DNA of 64,000 bases, from the NCBI GenBank assembly GCA_016719615.1, contig JADJYQ010000005.1, positions 402,001 through 466,000 of the forward strand. The letters run 5' to 3'. Every line of letters begins with the position of its first letter. Position 1 is the stretch's first letter. The position numbers were made by a program, and so were the translations under genes. The DNA is from Saprospiraceae bacterium (GTDB taxonomy: Bacteria > Bacteroidota > Bacteroidia > Chitinophagales > Saprospiraceae). Shown one piece after another: positions 1 through 8,847 of the stretch. The notes under the pieces are model-generated. The model did no database searches. It saw nothing but the letters and a program-made list of their open reading frames with translations, and was not told the DNA's origin.

Positions 1-424
1 AAAATACCTGTCCACCCATATTCAACACGTGGTCAGCACCAACGATCTGGTCCACTTTCCAATCTCCACCTTTAACCAACACTTCCGGATTTATTTTTTG
101 AATCAGGTTTTCAGGTGTGTCTTCTTCAAAAATGATAACGGCATCAACTGACTGTAAGGCCGAAAGTACGATTGCTCTGCTTTGCTGAAAATTGATTGGC
201 CTTGTTGGCCCTTTTAATCTTCTTACACTTTGATCTCCATTAATCCCAACGATTAGTTTATCGCCCAATAATCTTGCTTCTTCAAGATAGCGGACATGGC
301 CTTCATGTAAGATGTCGAAGCAACCATTCGTAAATACGCATTTCAGGCCTTCATCATTCCACTCGAGCTTTAGCTTTTGAAGCTCGTCTATGGTCTTATA
401 TTTAGAAGATAGTCTCAAATACAT
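1..424 (-). CDS. rfaE2: D-glycero-beta-D-manno-heptose 1-phosphate adenylyltransferase (partial, C-terminus off window)
   Basis: Translating the minus strand from position 424 gives 141 residues running off the left edge without a stop. The cytidylyltransferase-fold signature TNGCFDILHEGHV is at residues 29-41, with the HxGH nucleotide-binding motif, followed by LKGPTRP and LVKGGDW, both typical of stand-alone RfaE2/HldE C-terminal domains. The family transfers AMP from ATP to heptose-1-phosphate in ADP-heptose synthesis for lipopolysaccharide core. The ATG shares one base with the upstream stop (TAATG), so the gene is translationally coupled to the membrane protein gene before it. Assignment is confident; only the C-terminus is unseen. 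Confidence 0.93.
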   Translation of the reverse strand, partial: MYLRLSSKYKTIDELQKLKLEWNDEGLKCVFTNGCFDILHEGHVRYLEEARLLGDKLIVGINGDQSVRRLKGPTRPINFQQSRAIVLSALQSVDAVIIFEEDTPENLIQKINPEVLVKGGDWKVDQIVGADHVLNMGGQVF

Positions 425-1473
425 TATTTCGGATCATTTGAGGGAATCCCAGATTTCGTTTTCCAATTTACCCAAATAAGGCTCGCAGTTCCAAACACCA
501 ATAGTGCTAAAAATTGTCCCCAGGTAAAGGCAATATTGGCAAATGAAAAAGCATCAGCCTGGTGAATTCCATAAAGTCCTAAAGATACGATGACCAAATA
601 ATGAAAGGTACCCATACCTCCGGGTGAAGGAATAAATACACCAAAACTTCCAAAAACATAAACCACCAGCATTTGAACGAAGTTTAACCCGGATGTAGCT
701 TGATACGCCTTACATGCAAACACGAACATCAAAAAAAACCAAACCCAAATCATAATGGTATGAAATATAAATGCATTCCTTTTTTGTAAATTCCGAATTG
801 ACTTAACACCTTCCCAAATTCCATCTAAAACCTGGATCATTTTTTGGATTACTTTTAATTTCAACAAACTTTCTCTCAATAACCAAAGTGCAAAAAAGGC
901 TAAAATGACAATACCCAACAACAAGCCATTCACATGTACTCCCGGTAAGCTGGCGAATTTTGTAAAAAATATTTGAAAGGTATTCCAATCCAAAGCAAAA
1001 GCGAGTAATACCAATAACGAAAAAGTGATCATATCTGCGATGCGATCTAATACCACGGATCCAAAAACTTTATCAAAAGGAATATTTTCCTGTTTTGAAA
1101 AGACTCCGGCTCTTACAAATTCACCAATTCTCGGGAATCCAAGATTGGCCAAATAGGCAATAAATATGGAACTGTAGGCATTTGCAAAGCGAGTCCGATA
1201 CTCCATAGTTTCCAGGATGATTTGCCATCTTTTTGCTCTCGAATAATTAGTCATTGCAAATCCTACAAATATCAGAGAAATCCAAAAATAGTTAAGTTGG
1301 CGAAAATCTTCAGTGAGCTTTTGGAGCAAATTACATTGCTCGGCTGGAATTGCTTCTTTTTTGCAATGTTCTAAATATGCAAGTTGATTTTGCGTGTATA
1401 AATAGTACATAATAGATATGCCGATGCCTAAAAACAGCAGGAGCTTGAGAACATTTTTGAGTTGGGCTGGCAA
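424..1473 (-). CDS. Lysylphosphatidylglycerol synthase-like / flippase-like transmembrane protein (UPF0104)
   Basis: A 349-residue integral membrane protein with about seven or eight hydrophobic segments. It carries the family signatures: a GEFVRAG loop after the third segment, then VLDRIADM, and later FIPSPGGMGTFHY. These match the PF03706 family (LPG synthase transmembrane region, AglD-like), whose Bacteroidota members lack the LPG-synthase catalytic domain and have no settled substrate. The start is a TTG 8 nt after the panD stop; an in-frame stop lies just upstream and the next Met would remove the first membrane segment, so TTG is the best choice. Its place between panD and rfaE2 is compatible with an envelope role, which is inference. 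Confidence 0.85.
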   Translation of the reverse strand: MPAQLKNVLKLLLFLGIGISIMYYLYTQNQLAYLEHCKKEAIPAEQCNLLQKLTEDFRQLNYFWISLIFVGFAMTNYSRAKRWQIILETMEYRTRFANAYSSIFIAYLANLGFPRIGEFVRAGVFSKQENIPFDKVFGSVVLDRIADMITFSLLVLLAFALDWNTFQIFFTKFASLPGVHVNGLLLGIVILAFFALWLLRESLLKLKVIQKMIQVLDGIWEGVKSIRNLQKRNAFIFHTIMIWVWFFLMFVFACKAYQATSGLNFVQMLVVYVFGSFGVFIPSPGGMGTFHYLVIVSLGLYGIHQADAFSFANIAFTWGQFLALLVFGTASLIWVNWKTKSGIPSNDPK

Positions 1474-1480
1474 ACTAAAG

Positions 1481-1828
1481 TTACTTTATGCGGTTGTTGT
1501 CATCAACATGTACAGAAACGGGATGGAATGTTTTTGCTTCTTCGGGTGTCATGAAAGCATAAGATATGACAATGATAATATCTCCAACTTCAGCCTTTCG
1601 GGCTGCTGCTCCATTTAAGTAAATCATGCCTGAATTTGCTTCCCCTTTGATCACGTAAGTTTCAAAGCGTTCTCCATTGTTATTATTGACCACCTGGACT
1701 TTTTCTCCTTCAAATAAATTGGCGGCATTCATCAAAACTTCGTCAATGGTAATACTTCCCACATAGTTCAGATTCGCTTCTGTAACCTTGGCGCGATGGA
1801 TTTTTGATTTAAAAAATTGCAGGAACAT
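1481..1828 (-). CDS. panD: Aspartate 1-decarboxylase
   Basis: A 115-residue protein of normal family length. It makes beta-alanine from L-aspartate for pantothenate and CoA synthesis. The pro-enzyme self-cleaves at Gly24-Ser25, visible here as YVGSITID, and Ser25 becomes the pyruvoyl cofactor. Other family marks are the N-terminal KSKIHRA and the NGAAAR segment. It lies downstream of panC on the same strand, giving both halves of pantothenate assembly from aspartate. A perfect TAnnTTTG box ends 5 nt before the ATG, so it may have its own leaderless promoter as well as read-through from panC. Confidence 0.97.
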   Translation of the reverse strand: MFLQFFKSKIHRAKVTEANLNYVGSITIDEVLMNAANLFEGEKVQVVNNNNGERFETYVIKGEANSGMIYLNGAAARKAEVGDIIIVISYAFMTPEEAKTFHPVSVHVDDNNRIK

Positions 1829-1833
1829 CGGTG

Positions 1834-1841
1834 CAAAATTA
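1834..1841 (-). promoter_or_regulatory. -7 promoter box of panD (TAATTTTG)
   Basis: On the minus strand TAATTTTG matches the Bacteroidota -7 consensus TAnnTTTG at every fixed base. Only five bases (CACCG) separate it from the panD ATG, so transcription would begin at or very near the start codon. No clear -33 TTG was seen at the usual spacing. Confidence 0.5.
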
Positions 1842-1890
1842 GCTTAAAAATAGAATTCACCTCCAATAAGTCAGATTGAAGCCAAATAGT

Positions 1891-2748
1891 TCAATTCGGA
1901 CCTCCTTTTAAGTACAAATTATCAATTAAACGCACTTCTCCTGCCCATGCAGCTATACAGGCCACAATATTCCTGTGATTTTCAGGGTTTTCAACCAATT
2001 CCAGAAGGTCGCCATCCACGATTTCGACGTATTCCGCTTTGAGTCCTGCCCGATCCAAATTTTCCATGACTTCCTGGCTTAGGTCACACACGTCCATGCT
2101 TTCAAAATGAGACTTTAAATATTCGAGGTTCTTAAAAATTACGGGTGCCACTTCTCGCATTTCGGCACTTAATCGGATATTTCTGGAACTCATAGCAAGT
2201 CCATCCTTTTCGCGCAATGTAGGAGCAATGAGGAGTTTGGTTGGGATTCCAAGCTCGCTCAGCATGAACCGAACTAAGGTAAATTGCTGAAAGTCTTTCT
2301 GGCCCATGATGAGATCATCGGGCTGAATGATATCTAACAACCGTTTGACAACCTGCAACATTCCCTCAAAATGTCCGGGTCTGAATTGACCCTCCATGAC
2401 CTGATCCAATTTTCCCAGCTTCAAATGGAGACGGGTCTCCAATCCTTCAGGATAAACCTCGGATGCATCTGGTGCAAATAAAATGTCGCAATGAAACGCT
2501 TCAAGCATTTTTACATCTTTTTCCAACATCCGGGGATAACTTTGAAGGTCTTTAGCATTGTTAAACTGGGTAGGATTTACAAAAATGCTACATACAGTGA
2601 TGTCTGCGTTTTGTTGACCCATTCGAATCAATGACATATGGCCATCATGTAAGGCTCCCATAGTTGGAATAAAAGTGATGCGTTTATTATTTTCTCGATG
2701 TGAATGGAGGCTGTTTCTTATTTGATCAATACGCGTAAAGACTTGCAT
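1891..2748 (-). CDS. panC: Pantothenate synthetase (pantoate-beta-alanine ligase)
   Basis: A 285-residue protein that condenses pantoate with beta-alanine using ATP. Signature segments are all present: FIPTMGALHDGH (the HxGH ATP-binding motif) at residues 26-37, SIFVNPTQF, the GQKDFQQF pantoate/ATP loop and the AMSSRN segment near residue 186. Length is normal for PanC. It precedes panD by 62 nt and probably leads the panC-panD-membrane protein-rfaE2 transcription unit. I see no convincing TAnnTTTG box in front of it. Confidence 0.97.
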   Translation of the reverse strand: MQVFTRIDQIRNSLHSHRENNKRITFIPTMGALHDGHMSLIRMGQQNADITVCSIFVNPTQFNNAKDLQSYPRMLEKDVKMLEAFHCDILFAPDASEVYPEGLETRLHLKLGKLDQVMEGQFRPGHFEGMLQVVKRLLDIIQPDDLIMGQKDFQQFTLVRFMLSELGIPTKLLIAPTLREKDGLAMSSRNIRLSAEMREVAPVIFKNLEYLKSHFESMDVCDLSQEVMENLDRAGLKAEYVEIVDGDLLELVENPENHRNIVACIAAWAGEVRLIDNLYLKGGPN

Positions 2749-2819
2749 GTTTTTAATTAAACTTTGTAAGTGTTAAGTTTCAATGATTTTAAATGAAATG
2801 AATTTCATTAACTTCTTAT

Positions 2820-5045
2820 TTATTTAGCTTTTGTAAAATCCAAAAAGGCTTTATAAGAAAAGAGGTCCTTCAAAAGAAAATCATTTTGGTAACTATAAAA
2901 ATCAAATTCATAACCCTGAGATAATGCGCGGCTCAAATGATACATGGCTTTCTCATAATTTTTCAAATGGCAATAAAACACAGCATTTGCGTATTCAAGC
3001 TGTCCGGGATATCCGCTTCCAATAGATTGAATTTTTTTCATCCATTCTTTTGCTTTATCGAGCTGTTCGGATTTGAGATAACAAATAGCTGGAAATGCAA
3101 TGAAGAACCTGAATTGAGGCGTTTGATCATAATGTAAAACTTGTTCTCTGGCTGCGTCTTGATAATTTCCTTTTAAAAACAAGGCCATACCTTTATAGTA
3201 ATGGTAAAACATATTTGCAGGGTTCTCTTCATTTACCTTTTCCATCAAATTCAAATAATGTGAAAGTTTTTCAGTTTCCTGAAGCAAAAAAAGTTCACTA
3301 CATATTTTCCAATAAAGTGCTGGTTTAGTATAAAGCTGTTGATCAACATTAAGATTGTTGGTATAACTTTCCAGAAGACTATCTAACGCAACCCATTTTT
3401 TAAGATGCAAAGTTGCTTCAAGGTGTGCAAGTGCAACCGTGAAATGTAATACGGGAATTTTATTTTTGTGGATCCAGTAAATTACAGAATCAAATTGTTC
3501 CAATGCACAATAAGCTTCATACACTTCACCAAGGTAAGCCTGTTCTTTATAATTGCTCGTTAGAATAGATTTGTTGATCGGACGATATTGGTGATATTTA
3601 TAGACAGCATCTGTAGCTTTGTTTGAGGATACATCATAATAAATTGCTTTGGTAGCACCGGATTCCACTTTATATTGGGTGTAAAGTTTCCACTGGAGAT
3701 CAGAGCTACGCTCAAGATCACCTCGAATACGCGCTTTGTATGCTTCAAATTGTAGAAATTGGAACTCTGAAAGCATGGCTGATCTTTTTTCAAGTAGCAA
3801 TATTGTCGAGTCCGTCAAATTCTGATAACCCCAGGTGCTGGCTAGTTCCAGGATTGAAAAATAGGGGTTTACAAATGTGCTATCCAATTCAATTGCTTTC
3901 AGAAAAAACTGGAGTTTCTGATAACTTTGAAAAGATGGCGTCTGCTGTCCCTTTAAATAAGTTTCATAGGCATTGTATTTGGGTGGAAGTTGTCCTTGGG
4001 TCAATTTAGTTTCTCCTGAAAGAAAATAACCAAGTAGTTGTTGCGAAAGATCCTCCAATGTTTTATTAAAATCTTTTTTCGTAAAATGAGAAGACTTGAT
4101 GGCGTACTTTATCTGGTCTGTAATAACATCAACCACTTCAACGGTAATCATATATTCATTTTCCGAGAATTCATAAATAATTCCTTTAATATGTGTATTT
4201 GCAGAAGCAGGAATGTGATGAATGGGTTTTGTTGATTTTTGATATGCATCTTCTTTAATAACAGAGATCTTTCCTGTTTCAATAAATCCCTGATTCATCC
4301 AATCGCGTGCCATATACCCAAAATAATTCAAACTCGAATCTGTTGATTTATTCTCAAATGTGGAAACATAAACAATTGGAATTTCTGTTATTTCCGATGT
4401 TATGTTAATTGATTTTGGAAAGAATTGAAACCATGAAAAATAAATAATTGCAGCAGTTATGGCGATGGATAAAACAATTTTTTGATAAGCAGATGTGGGG
4501 GTTTTAAGTTTGCCGGATATTTCTTTTTTAAGCGGAACATAAATGCCTTCATTCGTTATAGCATATACCAGAGTTGGATTTTGAACATTTTTAAAATGAA
4601 AACTTCCAAGAAGTTTTATTTGATATTGCTTCTTATTAGTAATCTCCTGATAAATTTTATCAGTTACAAGAATTGAACCAGCTTTGCTAAGAGATTGAAT
4701 ACGCGATGCAAGATTTACAGCGTCGCCAAAAATGTCTTTCTCCTTATAAATGATTTCACCGGCATGAATGCCAATGCCCAAATGTAATCCCTGATGTTCC
4801 TTTACTTTTTTTTGTAATTCAAGTGCTGCATCAAGCGATTGTGTGATGGTGTCGAAGCGACAAAGCATCCCATCTCCTATTTCCTTGATCAGGGTGCCTC
4901 CAAAATGGGTAACTACCTGTTTATGTATTTCGCGGTTTTTCGCAAGCATTTGCATAGCCTTCTCTTCATTGATTTCCATGACGGCTGTAAAACCGGAAAT
5001 ATCTGAGAACAATATGGCTGCTAATTGTCTTGTAGGCAATTCCAT
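2820..5045 (-). CDS. Class III adenylate/guanylate cyclase with membrane anchor and C-terminal TPR region
   Basis: A 741-residue protein. Residues 1-165 form a class III cyclase domain with every key residue visible: metal-binding D15 (FSDISGF) and D58 (IGDGM), the purine-selecting pair K54 and D104, and the transition-state N111 and R115 (NLASR). The Lys/Asp pair favours ATP over GTP. A membrane segment follows at about 190-210, then a FlgO/TolB-like region and helical TPR-like repeats to the end. It therefore appears to be a membrane-bound, active cyclase whose TPR part lies on the other side of the membrane. No cyclic-nucleotide effector gene is recognisable in the window. The layout is common in Bacteroidota; the stimulus is unknown. 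Confidence 0.85.
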   Translation of the reverse strand: MELPTRQLAAILFSDISGFTAVMEINEEKAMQMLAKNREIHKQVVTHFGGTLIKEIGDGMLCRFDTITQSLDAALELQKKVKEHQGLHLGIGIHAGEIIYKEKDIFGDAVNLASRIQSLSKAGSILVTDKIYQEITNKKQYQIKLLGSFHFKNVQNPTLVYAITNEGIYVPLKKEISGKLKTPTSAYQKIVLSIAITAAIIYFSWFQFFPKSINITSEITEIPIVYVSTFENKSTDSSLNYFGYMARDWMNQGFIETGKISVIKEDAYQKSTKPIHHIPASANTHIKGIIYEFSENEYMITVEVVDVITDQIKYAIKSSHFTKKDFNKTLEDLSQQLLGYFLSGETKLTQGQLPPKYNAYETYLKGQQTPSFQSYQKLQFFLKAIELDSTFVNPYFSILELASTWGYQNLTDSTILLLEKRSAMLSEFQFLQFEAYKARIRGDLERSSDLQWKLYTQYKVESGATKAIYYDVSSNKATDAVYKYHQYRPINKSILTSNYKEQAYLGEVYEAYCALEQFDSVIYWIHKNKIPVLHFTVALAHLEATLHLKKWVALDSLLESYTNNLNVDQQLYTKPALYWKICSELFLLQETEKLSHYLNLMEKVNEENPANMFYHYYKGMALFLKGNYQDAAREQVLHYDQTPQFRFFIAFPAICYLKSEQLDKAKEWMKKIQSIGSGYPGQLEYANAVFYCHLKNYEKAMYHLSRALSQGYEFDFYSYQNDFLLKDLFSYKAFLDFTKAK

Positions 5046-5329
5046 TTAGATTGGAAATTCACGTAAATATAGGCAACTAACAGAGCTCAATAATCTAAGT
5101 TTGTATTTGTATTCAAATTTCATTGAAAATCAAACGATTTATAGCAGGCCTTGCCAATTATTATTGCGGATGATTTAAACATTCAATTTAGTTCATTATA
5201 TTTGGAGCGGATAAGCAGCAAACAAGCGCCCAAAAGGCTCATTTAGCTGTTATCCAGTCTTGCTCACCCATGCATTTTTGGATTTAGCACCTTAATTTTA
5301 GAATTATTCATCAGCTTATTTGTAAATTT

Positions 5330-6841
5330 ATGAAATCCTCCATCGCATTTAGTGTGTTTTTTTTGTACCTGAGCACCTTGACTTGGGCAGTGAATTATCA
5401 TGTCAAGTTCAATGGCAATGATACTAACGATGGCCTTAGTTTTAATACAGCATTTAAAACGATTCAAACGGCAACCAACAAAGTAAAGGCAGGAGACAGT
5501 GTGCTGGTTTATGATGGATTGTATAAGGGCTTTGACCATTTTTATAAAAACAGCGGAGAGCCGGGAAAAGAAATCGTTTATTTTGCGAAGGGTAGGAATG
5601 TGATTATTAATCAATCTTGCGGTCGCGGATTCGATGGTCTAAATATAGAGGGATCTCACTATATTCAGGTCGTTGGATTTAAAGTGCAGAAAATATCAGA
5701 CCCCGTTGGCTCCGGTGAAGATGGAATCAGGGCTGTACTCGCTAATCACATCACCATTAGGGATTGCGAGGTGGATAGTTGTTACCGCGGAATATTTACC
5801 GGATATACGGATGATTTCTTGGCAGAATCTAACTTATGTAAAAATTCTTATGGTGAACATGGCATCTACGTTTCAAATAATAGCGATCGCGTTGTAATCC
5901 GGTTTAACCTATGTTACGGAAATTCAAAAGCGGCGGGTATTCAATTAAACCCAGATTTAAGCAGTGGAAGTCCCGGAATTTCTATAGATGTAAAAATTTA
6001 TAACAATATTTGTTACAACAATCGAATAGGACTCAATTTGCAAGGTATTTATTATTCACAGGTTTACAACAATCTCCTTTACAATAATGGTTCAGGAGGC
6101 GGAGGCAACGGAATCACTTTGTTTCATGGAGATGCTGCAACCGGTTGTAATGATGTTAAAATTTATAACAACACGGTCATTGTACCAGCGGCATCTCAAT
6201 GGTGTATTTTAGCGATCGATGGTGATAGTTTATTTGTTAAAAATAATATACTACTGAGTGCTTCTGCAAAAGGGTCGCTCGACATCGAATCGAGTTGCAC
6301 CAATTATTTCGGAGATTATAATTTACTTACCGATAAAATGACGGTTGATCAAGGTGCCAGTTATATCAATTTCGCTATGTGGAAGGCGATGGGACATGAT
6401 CAGAATTCAATATCAACTTCAAGTTTATTTGGAGTTTTTGAAAATATTACAAATAATAATTTTGAATTGAGCGAAACATCTGCGGCCATTGATGCTGGCA
6501 CGAATGAAGTTTCAGATTTGGTTAAAGTTGATCTTCTAAACAATCCCAGGCCACAACGTGGCAAATATGATATGGGTTGTTTTGAGAAATTTAATTTCAC
6601 AGAAGTAGCTAATCCAAAAGGATCTAACAAATATAAGCTTTTGGACTCCGGCCCTTTTTTTACATTCGAAAATCTTACCATTGACTTTGAGTTGCACCTT
6701 GTGGATATGAATGGAAGGATGTGGATCAATGAGCCTGTAATTGATAAGAAGCTTTTTGCACCTGGGCTTTACATTTACCTTTTGTTCAATAAAAAAACAG
6801 AAGAACTCCTGAATTCCGGAAAAATTTGGATAGGGAACTAG
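5330..6841 (+). CDS. Secreted right-handed parallel beta-helix protein
   Basis: A 503-residue protein with an N-terminal signal peptide (residues 1-20, ending near TWA). The segment after it resembles DUF1565-type starts: a GNDTNDGLS motif, AFKTIQTA and KAGDSVLVYDG. From about residue 100 to 340 there are regular short rungs such as ITIRDCEVDSC, VKIYNNICYNN and VYNNLLYNN, the Asn-ladder pattern of pectate-lyase-like beta-helices. The final 70 residues look like a degenerate T9SS type A sorting domain. No polysaccharide-lyase catalytic set can be assigned, so binding or degradation of a surface or plant polysaccharide is only a possibility. It stands alone, divergent from the cyclase gene. Confidence 0.75.
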   Translation: MKSSIAFSVFFLYLSTLTWAVNYHVKFNGNDTNDGLSFNTAFKTIQTATNKVKAGDSVLVYDGLYKGFDHFYKNSGEPGKEIVYFAKGRNVIINQSCGRGFDGLNIEGSHYIQVVGFKVQKISDPVGSGEDGIRAVLANHITIRDCEVDSCYRGIFTGYTDDFLAESNLCKNSYGEHGIYVSNNSDRVVIRFNLCYGNSKAAGIQLNPDLSSGSPGISIDVKIYNNICYNNRIGLNLQGIYYSQVYNNLLYNNGSGGGGNGITLFHGDAATGCNDVKIYNNTVIVPAASQWCILAIDGDSLFVKNNILLSASAKGSLDIESSCTNYFGDYNLLTDKMTVDQGASYINFAMWKAMGHDQNSISTSSLFGVFENITNNNFELSETSAAIDAGTNEVSDLVKVDLLNNPRPQRGKYDMGCFEKFNFTEVANPKGSNKYKLLDSGPFFTFENLTIDFELHLVDMNGRMWINEPVIDKKLFAPGLYIYLLFNKKTEELLNSGKIWIGN

Positions 6842-6929
6842 TGATTTAGGAGTAAGCAGTAATAAGTAAATTCTCAGGATCGTCCTCAGGATATTGTTGA
6901 ATATTCACTTTCAATTGGCCTTACTACTT

Positions 6930-6937
6930 TAGCTTTG
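6930..6937 (+). promoter_or_regulatory. -7 promoter box of the ABC-F gene (TAGCTTTG)
   Basis: TAGCTTTG is a full TAnnTTTG match and its last base is 7 nt before the ATG at 6944. It overlaps the TTG at 6935 that would extend the reading frame by three codons, which argues for the ATG as the start and for a leaderless message. Confidence 0.5.
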
Positions 6938-6943
6938 CCCCCA

Positions 6944-8800
6944 ATGAATTATTTGACACTAGAGCGGGCAAGCAAATCTTTTGGTGAGAAATTGTTATTT
7001 AACGATCTCAGCATCATGATCAACAAAAGTGATAAAGCTGCATTGGTTGCCAGAAATGGCACTGGGAAATCATCTTTGCTGAGAATGATCACAGGTGAAG
7101 AGGCCCTGGAAGGTGAAAACGTTTATTTGTATAAAAACAAAGATGTGAGGATGGCTTATTTAAGCCAGGAACCGGTTTTCCAAAAAGAGGATACACTCTT
7201 GGACGCCATTCTTAATAATCCCTTTGAATGGATGAGCGGCCTCACAAACCTCCATAAAGCACATCTCGAACATCCTGAAGAATCTTATGAAAAAGTATTG
7301 GCTTCATTGGATCAGCCGGATGTTTGGGAAGTAGATACTAGAATGCGGGAGTTGTTGGGAAAATTTAAATTACCACCTCTTGATTTTCCGGTGTCCAGCC
7401 TAAGTGGCGGCCAGAAAAAGAGGTTAGCCTTGGTAAGGATTCTTTGTGGAAATCCGGAATTCCTTATTCTTGACGAACCGACGAATCATTTGGATCTCGA
7501 AATGATTGAGTGGTTAGAGCGCTATTTAAGTCAATCTTCGATTACGCTATTTATGGTGACTCACGATCGTTATTTTTTGAATAACATTTGTAATCAGATT
7601 TATGAATTGGATCAAGGCCAATTGTATAAATACCAGGGCGATTACGAGGAATTTCTTGAAAAGAAGACGCAGCGCGTTCAAAACGAATCAGTTTATCGCG
7701 AGAAGACCGAAAAACTTTTGCGCAAAGAATTGGACTGGGTTAGAAGAATGCCAAAAGCCCGCACTACTAAAAACAAAGCGCGAGTAGATAAATTCTATGA
7801 ACTAAAAGAGACCATTCAGGGTCCTCAAAATGCAGAATTGGCAGAAGTGCCTTTGGAAATGCCGAGGTTAGGATCCAAAGTGCTGGAGCTCCACCACATC
7901 CACAAAAGTTATGGAGACCAATCCATCGTTAAAGATTTAAGTTATAAATTTAAACCTACAGACAGACTCGGTATTGTGGGTCCAAATGGCTCAGGTAAAA
8001 CGAGTTTACTAAACCTTTTGACGGGAAAAATTAAACCTGATCAGGGAAAAATAATAATAGGGGAGACCGTACAATTTGGATTTTACGAGCAGGATGGATT
8101 GCAATTGAGGGATGACAAAACAGTGATTGATGTCGTAAGAGGTATCGCGGATTATATTCCTTTAAAAAAGGGGCATAAATTATCAGCTGAGAATCTTTTG
8201 GAAAGGTTTCTTTTTCCAAGGCCACAGCAACAGGTTTTTGTTTCACAATTGAGCGGTGGTGAAAAAAGGAGATTGTATTTATTAACTATTCTAATGGCAA
8301 ATCCGAATTTTCTGATACTCGATGAGCCTACCAATGATTTGGATATTATTACCCTCAATGTCTTGGAACAATACCTGATAGAATTTCCGGGCTGTGTATT
8401 AATCGTTTCACACGACCGATATTTTATGGATAAAATTGTGGAACATTTGTTTGTATTGACTTCAGAGGGACAGGTTGATGATTTTCCCGGAAATTATTCG
8501 GATTTCAGATTAAAAAGTGAAAAATTAATTCCTGAAAAGACCGTGGATGCTGTGCCTAAAGAATCTTCGAATGCCAAAGTTAAAAGACCGGGTCAAAAAG
8601 AAAAAAGAGAAATGGATCAAATTGAAAGGGAGTTGGATAAAATTCACCAGGAAAGAGATCTGTTGCTTGAAAAATTTAACGGGAATGTTTTGGCAGAATC
8701 TGAAATTGCACAAATCAACAGGCGGCTAGCGGAGATTCAGCTTCGCATTTCCCAGCTGGAAAACAGATGGGAGGAACTTTTAGCACTATCGAATGGTTAA
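6944..8800 (+). CDS. ABC-F family ATPase (Uup-like)
   Basis: A 618-residue soluble protein with two ABC ATPase domains and no membrane segment. Each half has a Walker A (NGTGKSS, then GPNGSGKTS), an ABC signature (LSGGQKKR, then LSGGEKRR) and a Walker B (LILDEPTNHLD, then LILDEPTNDLD). The linker between domains and a charged coiled coil over the last 80 residues match the Uup branch of ABC-F, ribosome-associated translation factors. The first Walker A has Ala where most family members have Gly (ARNGTGKS). The start is set at the ATG because an upstream in-frame TTG lies inside the promoter box. Antibiotic resistance cannot be inferred. Confidence 0.92.
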   Translation: MNYLTLERASKSFGEKLLFNDLSIMINKSDKAALVARNGTGKSSLLRMITGEEALEGENVYLYKNKDVRMAYLSQEPVFQKEDTLLDAILNNPFEWMSGLTNLHKAHLEHPEESYEKVLASLDQPDVWEVDTRMRELLGKFKLPPLDFPVSSLSGGQKKRLALVRILCGNPEFLILDEPTNHLDLEMIEWLERYLSQSSITLFMVTHDRYFLNNICNQIYELDQGQLYKYQGDYEEFLEKKTQRVQNESVYREKTEKLLRKELDWVRRMPKARTTKNKARVDKFYELKETIQGPQNAELAEVPLEMPRLGSKVLELHHIHKSYGDQSIVKDLSYKFKPTDRLGIVGPNGSGKTSLLNLLTGKIKPDQGKIIIGETVQFGFYEQDGLQLRDDKTVIDVVRGIADYIPLKKGHKLSAENLLERFLFPRPQQQVFVSQLSGGEKRRLYLLTILMANPNFLILDEPTNDLDIITLNVLEQYLIEFPGCVLIVSHDRYFMDKIVEHLFVLTSEGQVDDFPGNYSDFRLKSEKLIPEKTVDAVPKESSNAKVKRPGQKEKREMDQIERELDKIHQERDLLLEKFNGNVLAESEIAQINRRLAEIQLRISQLENRWEELLALSNG

Positions 8801-8834
8801 ACATTATTCAAAACGGGGGGTTATAATACTTAAT

Positions 8835-8842
8835 TAAATTTG
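8835..8842 (+). promoter_or_regulatory. -7 promoter box of the histidine kinase operon (TAAATTTG)
   Basis: TAAATTTG matches TAnnTTTG fully and ends 5 nt before the TTG start codon at 8848. The transcript would be leaderless or nearly so. No -33 TTG was seen at normal spacing. Confidence 0.45.
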
Positions 8843-8847
8843 CATTT

